DNA of 9,487 bases, taken from NCBI GenBank assembly GCA_017883605.1, contig JADGNH010000071.1, positions 1 to 9,487 on the forward strand. Reading direction: 5' to 3'. Of this stretch, positions 1-5,961 are shown piece after piece. A program made the position numbers and the translations under genes. Below the pieces are notes generated by a model that was not told where the DNA came from, searched no databases, and was given only the letters and a program-made list of their open reading frames with translations. This DNA is from Methanobacteriaceae archaeon. Its GTDB lineage: Archaea > Methanobacteriota > Methanobacteria > Methanobacteriales > Methanobacteriaceae. How positions within the stretch are numbered: position 1 is the stretch's first letter; each line of letters begins with the position of its first letter.

Positions 1-216
1 GGGGGACGTGATTACCAGGTTCTGGCTACCGAAGACTTTGAAGGCTGGAAAGCTGTGCTTAGTTCAAGAGAAGATGTTTCTTTCAAGCTTTATCCTAAAC
101 TGAACCACCTATTTGTTTCCGGAGAGGGTAAATCAACTCCACAGGAATACTTCATTGAGGGTCATGTAGATCCGGAGGTGATAGATACTATTGCCCAGTG
201 GATAGGGAAAATATAA
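1..216 (+). CDS. alpha/beta hydrolase, C-terminal fragment (5' end outside window)
   Basis: This is an open frame from base 1 to a TAA at 214-216, giving 71 residues of the C-terminus of a larger protein. It begins GGRDYQV and continues through EDFEGWKAVL, a KLYPKLNHLF block and a final helix ending DTIAQWIGKI. In serine hydrolases of the alpha/beta fold (dienelactone hydrolase / S33 peptidase-like), the Asp of a GGRDYQV-type strand end and the His of an LNHLF-type loop are the acid and base of the catalytic triad. Both are visible here (residues 4 and about 40). The nucleophile Ser would lie upstream, outside the window. The substrate cannot be inferred. The gene is convergent with the UbiA gene, 74 bp away, and a T6 tract at about 262-267 may end its transcript. 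Family assignment is good; the specific function is unknown. Confidence 0.8.
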   Translation, partial: GGRDYQVLATEDFEGWKAVLSSREDVSFKLYPKLNHLFVSGEGKSTPQEYFIEGHVDPEVIDTIAQWIGKI

Positions 217-260
217 ACTTGAGATTTTTGTTAAATTCTTAAATTTTGGATCCACTTTCT

Positions 261-300
261 ATTTTTTAAGAGTAAATGGTTCTAATTTTTTCAAAGAACC
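261..300. terminator. convergent terminator region between hydrolase and UbiA gene
   Basis: A T6 run in ATTTTTTAAG (261-270) fits a T-tract terminator for the + strand hydrolase. A perfect 6-bp inverted repeat, GGTTCT at 278-283 and AGAACC at 295-300, encloses an 11-nt loop and overlaps the UbiA stop codon (291-293), so it may end the minus-strand transcript. The structure was read by eye and no folding energy was computed. Confidence 0.4.
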
Positions 301-1148
301 CGGATAATGACAAATGCAATAACAAAAATCACCAGGCCGAGGTAGAGCTGGCGAATTATCTTCCGGCCCTCTTCCAGGGTTGGACTGGTTAAAAGTTTGG
401 CGGCAAAATACAGAATAGCAACATCCATGGGCACAAAGATAAATAAATAGATGTTACTAAACCATCCCATCAGGAAGGGGAGAAAACTTAAGAGAACAAA
501 CAAAACAAACAAAGAAGTGGAGACACGCAGGGCATACTTCTTTCCATGTATTCTGGCAATGGTTTTGGCCCGTCGCTTTTCGTCACCTTCCATATCCATG
601 GAGTCAGCAGCGATCTCTTCACCAAGATCAAAAATGAATGCCAAAAAACCAAAGGTCCAAACTAAACTATTTGCAAATCCACCCACCGTAACCCCGCCGA
701 AGATAAAAAACCAGGCAACAGAAAGGGCTACCATCATGTTTCCAGGCAGCCCTGTCTCTTTATACCTCCAATTATATAATATGGCTACAAACCATATTAT
801 CACGGCAAGAACTAATGGGAGGGTGCCCAAGAGTGCAGAGGTCACAAAGCCAGTAACAGAAAACAGGCAAGCAAGGATCAGGAGTTCCTTTAAGGAGATT
901 CTGCCAGAAGGGAGAGGTCTTTGAGGATGGTTGATCCGGTCCACCTCCAGATCAAAATAATCGTTGGTAATCATGGCAGCGCCTGAAATAAAAAAACCGG
1001 TAAGAAAACCCATAATCCCAATAAATAAGGTTGGAAGGTTTCCTAATGCTATTATTTCGCCTGTTACAACACAGATTCCTCCGGCCAGTGGAAGTTCAGG
1101 TCTTATAAGATCAAATATTGCTCTAGATTTTTGTTTTAAATGATTCAA
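291..1148 (-). CDS. UbiA family prenyltransferase, probable digeranylgeranylglyceryl phosphate synthase-like
   Basis: This 285-residue polytopic membrane protein belongs to the UbiA superfamily. The first Asp-rich motif is NDYFDLEVD (residues 62-70), followed by RINHPQRPLPSGRIS. That combination is typical of archaeal geranylgeranylglycerol-phosphate geranylgeranyltransferases, which add the second C20 chain in ether-lipid synthesis. The second motif is DSMDMEGD (182-189), followed by KRRAKTIARIHG. These two sites bind Mg-diphosphate in the family. About eight hydrophobic helices are visible between and after the motifs, and the length matches the family. The start is TTG (1146-1148), with GAGAGG at 1155-1160 giving 6-nt spacing; the ATG just upstream is out of frame. 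A TATA-like stretch on the minus strand near 1221-1230 could be the promoter. The exact acceptor is inferred, because archaeal genomes often encode several UbiA paralogues, including ones for other prenylated lipids or quinone-like compounds. Confidence 0.82.
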   Translation of the reverse strand: MNHLKQKSRAIFDLIRPELPLAGGICVVTGEIIALGNLPTLFIGIMGFLTGFFISGAAMITNDYFDLEVDRINHPQRPLPSGRISLKELLILACLFSVTGFVTSALLGTLPLVLAVIIWFVAILYNWRYKETGLPGNMMVALSVAWFFIFGGVTVGGFANSLVWTFGFLAFIFDLGEEIAADSMDMEGDEKRRAKTIARIHGKKYALRVSTSLFVLFVLLSFLPFLMGWFSNIYLFIFVPMDVAILYFAAKLLTSPTLEEGRKIIRQLYLGLVIFVIAFVIIRVL

Positions 1149-1216
1149 ACCATTCCTCTCTTAATGAATAAAATTAAAGGTCATCATATTTCCTACTTTT
1201 ATTTTTCAGAACTGCT

Positions 1217-1232
1217 AATTAATTATATTTTT
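1217..1232 (-). promoter_or_regulatory. candidate TATA promoter of the UbiA gene
   Basis: The minus strand reads AAATATAATTAATT here, an archaeal TATA-box-like sequence. Transcription starting about 25 nt downstream would give a leader of roughly 45-50 nt before the GAGAGG and TTG start. The spacer is generally AT-rich, so the match is weak evidence on its own. Confidence 0.35.
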
Positions 1233-1346
1233 TGATTATAAGATAACCTGTAATCCTATGATTGGAGCCTTTATGAAAAGATATATTGATAAATATCTAA
1301 ACAAACAATATTAATCAATACTTGGATCTGATGTTATGAGTTCAAT

Positions 1347-1469
<123 letters not shown>

Positions 1470-1471
1470 AA

Positions 1472-1492
1472 ACTATAAGATATAATATAAAT
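1472..1492 (+). promoter_or_regulatory. candidate gatB promoter (TATA box)
   Basis: The sequence CTATAAGATATAATATAAAT lies about 80-100 nt upstream of the gatB ATG. A start site about 25 nt downstream would leave a leader of roughly 60 nt that includes the mini-ORF at 1524-1571. The call rests on similarity to archaeal TATA boxes in AT-rich DNA. Confidence 0.4.
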
Positions 1493-1523
1493 TAGTCATT
1501 TAACGATAATAATTTTTTAACCC

Positions 1524-1571
1524 ATGAAATGTATAATAGAAATTCACTTCACGAGGAGGGATAGCCATTAA
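1524..1571 (+). CDS. putative 15-codon upstream ORF resembling the GatB N-terminus
   Basis: ATG at 1524 opens a frame encoding MKCIIEIHFTRRDSH, ending at TAA 1569-1571, one base before the gatB ATG at 1573. Six of its first eight residues match the GatB start (MKCGLEIH), and the shared ATGAAATG suggests either a small 5' duplication or coincidence. The strong Shine-Dalgarno-like GAGGAGGG (1553-1560) lies inside this mini-ORF, so its translation would cross the gatB ribosome site. It has no clear Shine-Dalgarno of its own. It may be untranslated, and the call is tentative. Confidence 0.3.
   Translation: MKCIIEIHFTRRDSH
1553..1560 (+). promoter_or_regulatory. gatB ribosome binding site with long spacing
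   Basis: GAGGAGGG is a strong Shine-Dalgarno match but sits 12 nt before the ATG at 1573, longer than the usual 5-9 nt. An in-frame ATT at 1567 would have 6-nt spacing, but ATT starts are rare. The ATG agrees with the conserved GatB beginning (M-x-C-G-L-E-I-H-V-Q), so it is retained. Confidence 0.6.
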
Positions 1572-1572
1572 G

Positions 1573-2928
1573 ATGAAATGCGGATTGGAAATACACGTTC
1601 AACTTGAAACTGACTCTAAATTATTTTGTACCTGCCATACCAACTATCAGGACGCTCCGGCCAACACCAACATATGTTTTGTGTGTTTGAACCAGCCGGG
1701 AGCTAAGCCCTACCCACCAAATAAGGAGGCTCTGGACGGTGCCATAAAGATAGCCCTGATGCTGGGCTCTAAGATATCTCCTGAAGTGACCTATTTCCAG
1801 AGGAAGCACTATGACTACCCGGACCTGTCCTCCGGATACCAACGTACATCCATACCCATAGGATTTGAGGGTGATTTAAACGGCGTCAGGATAAGGGAAG
1901 TCCACCTGGAAGAGGATCCTGGACAGTACAAACCAGACCTGGGAATTGTTGATTTCAACCGGTCAGGAATACCCCTGATTGAGATCGTGACCGAGCCAGA
2001 CATGACTTCACCTGAAGAAGCCCGTAAATTTTTAAGAGAGCTTATAAGAGTATTGGAGTACAGTGGCAGTGCCAGAGGAGAGGGAACTATGCGAGCCGAT
2101 GTTAACATATCCCTGGAAGGTGGAAAAAGAGCCGAGATCAAGAATATTAACTCCATAAAGGGTGCATACAAGGCTCTCCAGTTTGAGATGGTGCGGCAGA
2201 AAAACTTGCTTAAACGGGGGATTGAGATCAAACAGGAAACAAGAGCTTTCCTTGAATCTCAGATGATAACAGTACCCATGCGTCTTAAAGAGGAGGCAGA
2301 GGATTACAGATACATTCCAGACCCTGATCTACCACCCATGCTGGCAGAAGAGGATAGAATTGAAACTATAAGAGAGAATATGCCTGAACCAGCCCATATA
2401 AAGGCTGAACGTTTTGTAAAGGAGTATGGGATCAAAAAAGACCATGCTCAGGTCCTGACCTCTGAACTGGAGCTGGCAGATGCCTTTGAAGAAGTGGTGA
2501 AAGAGATAGATCCTGAGTTTGCAGCATTATGGATGAGAGATGAACTTAAAAGAGTGCTATACTACAACAAAATCGGCTTTAAGGATAGTGAAATAAAGTC
2601 TGCTCAAATTGTGGAGCTTCTCCAGATGCTTCAGGATAAAAAAATAACCACCAAGGCAGGACAGAGGATAATTGAAAAGTTGCCCCATAACCGGGAAATG
2701 CCCAGCCAGATAGCCGAGAAAATGGGCCTCACCGGGGTAGTGGAGGAGAACGTGGTCCTGGATGCTGTTAAACAGGCCATCAAAGAAAATCCGGAAGCAG
2801 TCTCTGATTACTATGAAGGCAAAAAAAATGCCCTCAACTTCCTTATAGGGCAAGTTATGAGGATAACCCGTGGAAAAGCTGACCCTGGCGAGACTTTCAA
2901 GATTCTGGAGAGCGAATTGAAGAAATAA
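1573..2928 (+). CDS. gatB: aspartyl/glutamyl-tRNA(Asn/Gln) amidotransferase subunit B
   Basis: GatB is the tRNA-binding kinase subunit of the GatCAB amidotransferase. It activates the side chain of Asp or Glu mischarged on tRNA(Asn) or tRNA(Gln), then passes it ammonia released by GatA. The 451-residue product starts with CGLEIHVQLET, the family signature. It carries a Cys4 zinc site (C19, C21, C35, C38), the HYDYPDLSSGYQ(R)TS block (about residues 74-90), the HLEEDPGQ segment (about 111-118) and the RSGIPLIEIVTEPD motif (about 130-143). RADVNISL and EIKNINS follow, and a helical YqeY-like tail covers roughly residues 300-451. It is full length for the family. The start is ATG, with GAGGAGGG 12 nt upstream. 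It stands alone after tRNA-Leu, with no gatA or gatC in the window. T-tracts follow the stop. Confidence 0.97.
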   Translation: MKCGLEIHVQLETDSKLFCTCHTNYQDAPANTNICFVCLNQPGAKPYPPNKEALDGAIKIALMLGSKISPEVTYFQRKHYDYPDLSSGYQRTSIPIGFEGDLNGVRIREVHLEEDPGQYKPDLGIVDFNRSGIPLIEIVTEPDMTSPEEARKFLRELIRVLEYSGSARGEGTMRADVNISLEGGKRAEIKNINSIKGAYKALQFEMVRQKNLLKRGIEIKQETRAFLESQMITVPMRLKEEAEDYRYIPDPDLPPMLAEEDRIETIRENMPEPAHIKAERFVKEYGIKKDHAQVLTSELELADAFEEVVKEIDPEFAALWMRDELKRVLYYNKIGFKDSEIKSAQIVELLQMLQDKKITTKAGQRIIEKLPHNREMPSQIAEKMGLTGVVEENVVLDAVKQAIKENPEAVSDYYEGKKNALNFLIGQVMRITRGKADPGETFKILESELKK

Positions 2929-2956
2929 TGAATTGGAGAATAGATCTAACTATGAT

Positions 2957-3003
2957 ATTTTTTTAAGTAAAATAACTTGGGTTGACATAAATATTTTTTT
3001 TTA
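2957..3003 (+). terminator. tandem T-tract terminators after gatB
   Basis: Two oligo-T runs follow the gatB stop: T7 at 2958-2964 and T9 at 2994-3002. Archaeal RNA polymerase terminates at such U-rich tracts without needing a hairpin, so these probably end the gatB transcript. Confidence 0.6.
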
Positions 3004-3016
3004 GGATGTAGAAATA

Positions 3017-3057
3017 TTTGGAGAGAGTGGAAAATGTTTTTAGTCACCTTCTCCAAA
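3017..3057. other. stem-loop in the gatB-DUF504 spacer
   Basis: TTTGGAGA (3017-3024) and TCTCCAAA (3050-3057) are perfect 8-bp inverted repeats. They can extend inward through a G-U pair and one mismatch to GTGG (3027-3030) paired with TCAC (3044-3047). The hairpin lies 15 nt after the T9 tract, so it is not a standard terminator. Its role is unknown. Confidence 0.5.
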
Positions 3058-3133
3058 ATAATAATGATTAAAATCTTATTAACGGATCAAATTTTTTGGT
3101 GATCAAAGCCCCCATTTCCAAATTTTAGATCTT

Positions 3134-3181
3134 TTACTATATACTATCATTCAGGGTAGATCATAAGCATTACGGGTAGAT
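3134..3181 (+). promoter_or_regulatory. candidate promoter and GGGTAGAT direct repeat before the DUF504 gene
   Basis: TTTACTATATACTAT (3134-3148) is TATA-like and would place transcription start near 3165-3170. GGGTAGAT occurs twice, at 3154-3161 and 3174-3181, exactly 20 bp apart. The second copy abuts the ATG region, and its GGGT may serve as a weak ribosome site. The repeat could be an operator read on one DNA face (about two helical turns), which is inference. Confidence 0.4.
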
Positions 3182-3183
3182 AT

Positions 3184-3411
3184 ATGGCAAAAAATATGTT
3201 AAATATGATTCTCTGGCATCCTGAAATGAAAATTGATAAAGCTAAAATAAGTTACATTCACCGAGGGGCTCGTGAAAATATTAAAACAATCCCCGGAAGT
3301 TCTGTAGATCGATTAGAAGGTGGATTTTTGATATCAAAGGATGGAACACAAATTCCGTTCCACAGGATAATTAAAATAGAATATGATGATAAGATGGTGT
3401 GGAGGAAATGA
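3184..3411 (+). CDS. MJ1316/DUF504 (UPF0248) small protein, predicted RNA cyclic-phosphate end binding
   Basis: This 75-residue protein matches the archaeal UPF0248/DUF504 pattern along its length. It has NMILWHP (residues 7-13), YIHRGAREN with a following IKTIPGS (24-40), GGFLISKDGTQIPFHRIIKI (46-65) and a closing VWRK. The family, also called the MJ1316 RNA cyclic group end recognition domain, has been predicted by comparative genomics to recognise RNA ends bearing cyclic phosphate. Biochemical proof is limited as far as I know. No membrane segment or signal is seen, so it is probably cytosolic. The ATG at 3184 is preceded only by a weak GGGT; in-frame ATGs at residues 5 and 8 are less likely, since the homologous region begins around NMI. 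It leads a tight operon and is followed after 24 nt by the CBS-ParB gene. Confidence 0.85.
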   Translation: MAKNMLNMILWHPEMKIDKAKISYIHRGARENIKTIPGSSVDRLEGGFLISKDGTQIPFHRIIKIEYDDKMVWRK

Positions 3412-3435
3412 TCTTACACCAACAGAGGATTTAGA

Positions 3436-4230
3436 ATGAGTAGTTCGGCTCTTGTAGAGGATTATATGACAGAAAAGGTTATTACAGTCACTCCAGACAC
3501 CCCAAACAAGGAAGTTATAAGTCTAATGAAGGGTACAGGTCACGATGGTTTTCCGGTTATGACTAATGGGGAAGTAATTGGAATGGTTACAGCATTTGAT
3601 TTGCTCTTGAAACCGTGGGCTGATTATGTTAAGGAGATAATGTCTGCTGATGTGGTGGTTGCAGACCAGGAAATGTCAATAAACGACGCAGCACGAGTCA
3701 TGTTTCGTATGAGCATTTCCAGACTCCCGGTTATAAATAAAGAGGGTAAATTAGTAGGAATATTGACCAACACTGATATTGTAAGGTCTCACATAGAAAG
3801 ATCCACTCCTATGAAGGTCAACTATTTCAAAAAAACCCTTGAACAGTTATATGGTATTAGAACTAAGCTGGTAAGGATGAAAGTGCCAATAGAAGGGCTC
3901 AGACCCACTCAAAACAAGATATACGCCGATGAATTACAGGGAAGGACCTACGAGCTTGAAAGGGGTCTTGCTGAGCCTACCATTGTGGTGAAAGTGGGAA
4001 ATCGATTTGTACTGGTGGATGGCCACCACCGAACTGTAGCTGCCAAGCAGTTGGGTTATAAGGAGATAGATTCCTATGTAATCTGGTTGGATAGAGATAT
4101 TCACCTGGGACTTGAAAAAACCGCTGATAAAGAAGGCATATTTTCCTTCAACGACATTGAGATCATAGATGATGCTCAGCATCCTCTTATTGCCATAACC
4201 GGGGGCTTGAGAAAGGAGGCCAAGAAGTGA
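3436..4230 (+). CDS. tandem CBS domain protein with ParB/Srx (SerK-like) domain
   Basis: This 264-residue cytosolic protein has two CBS domains. The first covers about 8-57 (VEDYMTEKVITVTPDT to GEVIGMVTAFDL) and the second about 65-117 (VKEIMSADVVVADQEM to GKLVGILTNTDI). They are followed by a ParB/sulfiredoxin-superfamily domain at about 145-225. The signature of that domain is FVLVDGHHRTVAAKQLG (191-207), with Glu173 and Arg176 upstream in a YELERG segment. CBS pairs usually bind AMP, ADP, ATP or SAM. DGHHR occurs both in ParB-type proteins and in the archaeal ADP-dependent free serine kinase SerK. There is no DNA-binding helix-turn-helix region like that of a true ParB, so a small-molecule kinase is at least as plausible as partitioning. 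The ATG has AGAGGA 6 nt upstream. The stop overlaps the hisE start (GTGA), implying translational coupling. Activity is unproven. Confidence 0.85.
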   Translation: MSSSALVEDYMTEKVITVTPDTPNKEVISLMKGTGHDGFPVMTNGEVIGMVTAFDLLLKPWADYVKEIMSADVVVADQEMSINDAARVMFRMSISRLPVINKEGKLVGILTNTDIVRSHIERSTPMKVNYFKKTLEQLYGIRTKLVRMKVPIEGLRPTQNKIYADELQGRTYELERGLAEPTIVVKVGNRFVLVDGHHRTVAAKQLGYKEIDSYVIWLDRDIHLGLEKTADKEGIFSFNDIEIIDDAQHPLIAITGGLRKEAKK

Positions 4231-4514
4231 GTGATGAAGTAATAAGAGGAATATATCAAGTTTTAGAGGATAGAAGGGATAATCCTATAGATTCATACAC
4301 ATCCCGGCTCATGCAGGATGATGAAAAAAGAGCTGAAGACAAGATCCTTGAAAAAATCGGTGAAGAAGCCGCTGAACTTATAATAGCCTCTAAAAATGAT
4401 GAAAACCTGGTTTATGAAGCTGCTGACTTAATATTTCACACTATGCTTTTATTAGCATACAAAGGGGTGGAACTGGACGAATTATTCAAAGAATTCCAGA
4501 TTAGAAGGGGTTAA
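4227..4514 (+). CDS. hisE: phosphoribosyl-ATP pyrophosphatase
   Basis: HisE hydrolyses phosphoribosyl-ATP to phosphoribosyl-AMP and pyrophosphate, the second step of histidine biosynthesis. The 95-residue protein shows the all-alpha NTP pyrophosphatase fold signature: SYTSRLM (23-29), KIGEEAAEL (43-51) and EAADLIFH (64-71). The Glu and Asp residues of the last two motifs are the expected Mg ligands (E46, E47, E50, E64, D67). Its length is normal for stand-alone HisE, so the HisI cyclohydrolase is encoded elsewhere. The start is GTG at 4227, overlapping the upstream TGA by 3 nt. A perfect AAAGGAGG at 4212-4219 lies 7 nt before it, so the start is well supported. It is the last gene of the DUF504-CBS operon; no other his gene is present. 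Confidence 0.95.
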   Translation: MSDEVIRGIYQVLEDRRDNPIDSYTSRLMQDDEKRAEDKILEKIGEEAAELIIASKNDENLVYEAADLIFHTMLLLAYKGVELDELFKEFQIRRG

Positions 4515-4530
4515 TGAATTTAACAGGTAA

Positions 4531-4584
4531 ATTAGACTAATAAGGTTATTGTTGATAGGGTTTAATTAATTAAACGGGTCTAAT
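4531..4584. repeat. nested inverted repeats between hisE and the aldo/keto reductase
   Basis: A perfect 16-bp palindrome, GTTTAATTAATTAAAC (4560-4575), lies within outer arms ATTAGAC (4531-4537) and GTCTAAT (4578-4584). It sits about 45 nt after the hisE stop and about 10-20 nt upstream of the candidate TATA of the next gene. It could end the operon transcript or be an operator for the reductase. Confidence 0.6.
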
Positions 4585-4592
4585 AAATTGGG

Positions 4593-4606
4593 CACGATAT
4601 ATTATT
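4593..4606 (+). promoter_or_regulatory. candidate promoter of the aldo/keto reductase gene
   Basis: CACGATATATTATT is TATA-like and lies about 55 nt before the ATG at 4657, leaving a leader of about 25-30 nt. No strong Shine-Dalgarno is seen before the ATG, so translation may start on a short or weakly SD-dependent leader. Confidence 0.4.
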
Positions 4607-4656
4607 AGCAAAAATACTGATATGAAACGAAATTAGGCTGTTAAATAAAGATTCAC

Positions 4657-5811
4657 ATGTTATATCGTGAGATGGGCACCACTGGTGAGCAAGTTTCCAT
4701 ATTGGGCTTTGGATGCATGCGTTTACCTACTCTGGGCAGCTATGACCAGATTGACAAAGAAAAAACCACTTTACTACTTGATTACGCTCTGCAACAGGGT
4801 ATTAACTACCTGGACACAGCTTACCCTTACCATGGTATCAGTAACTCCCAGGGAGGGGAAAGTGAAGTATTTCTGGGGGAATATCTCGCTGAAAATGACT
4901 GTTTTGATGATATTTATTTGGCTACCAAACTGCCCACCTGGTTGTTGGAGAAACCGGAGGATATGGATAACTTCCTGAATGAACAACTCCAACGGTTACA
5001 GACGGAACAGATTGATTTTTACCTTCTACACTCTCTTAAGGAGAAGCGGTGGTCTCATCTGGAAGATCTGGGTGTTCTAGAATTTTTAGACTCTGCAACG
5101 GCTGATGGAAGAATAAAATATACTGGATTCTCCTCTCATGATGAAACACACTTCTTCAAAGAGGTGGTGGATGCCTATCACTGGGACCTGTGCCAGATTC
5201 AGTACAACTACCTGGACGAGAACATCCAGGCAGGCCGGGAAGGCCTTGAATACGCTGCTGATAAGGGTATGGGGGTGGTGATTATGGAACCCCTGAAAGG
5301 AGGTATTCTGGCAAATTACGTGCCTCCAGAGGTGCAGGAGATATGGGATCATGCCCCGGTGAACAGAAAACCTGCAGAATGGGCGCTGCGGTACCTCTGG
5401 GACCGTCCCGAGATCAGCGTGGTCTTGAGCGGCATGAACAACAGGGAACAGTTGGTGGAAAATTTGATAGCGGCTGAGGATGGTCTGCCCCATTCGCTGA
5501 GCAGAGAAGAAAATGAAATCATGGAAGAGGTGAAAAAAGCTTATAGTGATAAGATCATGGTGGAGTGCAGCGCCTGCGGCTACTGCATACCCTGCCCCAA
5601 CGGTGTAAACATTCCCCAGTGCTTCAGTTACCTGAACCAGGCAGCCATGCTTAATGATATCTCCAACGTCCAGATGCAGTATTATTTCATGGTCAGTGAC
5701 ACAGAGAGGGCTTCTAACTGTCGGGAATGTGGTATTTGTCAGGAGATGTGCACCCAGAAGCTTCCCATAATGGAAATGTTAAAAGAGGTTAAGAAAACCT
5801 TGGGGAATTAA
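4657..5811 (+). CDS. aldo/keto reductase with C-terminal 4Fe-4S ferredoxin-like domain
   Basis: This 384-residue oxidoreductase has an AKR (beta/alpha)8 barrel over about residues 1-290. The catalytic tetrad is visible: D53 and Y58 in DTAYPYHG, K91 in LATKLP and H125 in FYLLHSL. The strand VVIMEPLKGG (207-216) and the segment VLSGMNNREQL (256-266) are at the NAD(P)H phosphate-binding end. The C-terminal tail holds two Cys clusters: C304, C307, C310, C313 and C355, C358, C361, C365. Both fit CxxCxxCxxxC/P ferredoxin-type 4Fe-4S sites. Such fused proteins are common in anaerobes and methanogens (the COG1453-type family), but their substrates are mostly unknown. The ATG matches the usual MLYREMGTTGEQVSILGFG beginning. 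It is monocistronic and convergent with comE. The + strand spacer after it carries a hairpin and T7. Confidence 0.95.
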   Translation: MLYREMGTTGEQVSILGFGCMRLPTLGSYDQIDKEKTTLLLDYALQQGINYLDTAYPYHGISNSQGGESEVFLGEYLAENDCFDDIYLATKLPTWLLEKPEDMDNFLNEQLQRLQTEQIDFYLLHSLKEKRWSHLEDLGVLEFLDSATADGRIKYTGFSSHDETHFFKEVVDAYHWDLCQIQYNYLDENIQAGREGLEYAADKGMGVVIMEPLKGGILANYVPPEVQEIWDHAPVNRKPAEWALRYLWDRPEISVVLSGMNNREQLVENLIAAEDGLPHSLSREENEIMEEVKKAYSDKIMVECSACGYCIPCPNGVNIPQCFSYLNQAAMLNDISNVQMQYYFMVSDTERASNCRECGICQEMCTQKLPIMEMLKEVKKTLGN

Positions 5812-5901
5812 TAGATTAAATTAATTCATTTATTCAGCCATCTAAAAATTAATTAAGTCATCTAATAGATTTAAATCATTTAATGTACTTTCTAGTTTGC
5901 T

Positions 5902-5958
5902 GGTGATGAGGTTAATATCTTCAATTAACTTGCACCTTCTTATTAAACTTATTTTTTT
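5902..5958 (+). terminator. hairpin plus T7 downstream of the reductase gene
   Basis: GTTAAT (5911-5916) pairs with ATTAAC (5924-5929), extended by two outer pairs, and GGTG (5902-5905) can pair with CACC (5933-5936) across a small internal loop. A T7 run follows at 5952-5958. This is a likely transcript end for the reductase, about 90-145 nt past its stop. Confidence 0.5.
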
Positions 5959-5961
5959 AAC

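Noticed and set aside
451..924. 157-codon + strand open frame opposite the UbiA gene
   Set aside because: It lies wholly within the antisense of a clear UbiA gene. Its product is low-complexity and basic, with no family motif, and it has no ribosome site.
1815..2231. 138-codon minus-strand open frame within gatB
   Set aside because: It is the antisense shadow of strongly conserved gatB coding sequence, with no recognisable domain. The same holds for the frames at 1621-1842 and 2557-2853.
3436..4230. Chromosome partition ParB as the annotation of the CBS-fusion protein
   Set aside because: There is no ParA neighbour, no helix-turn-helix region, no dimerisation tail and no parS-like cluster nearby. 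Only the DGHHR-containing domain is shared.
5903..5910. TGATGA as a C box of a C/D guide RNA
   Set aside because: No CTGA D or D' box occurs at a suitable distance, and the surrounding sequence folds as a simple hairpin. Similar TGATGA matches on the minus strand near 1180 and 9035 fail for the same reason.
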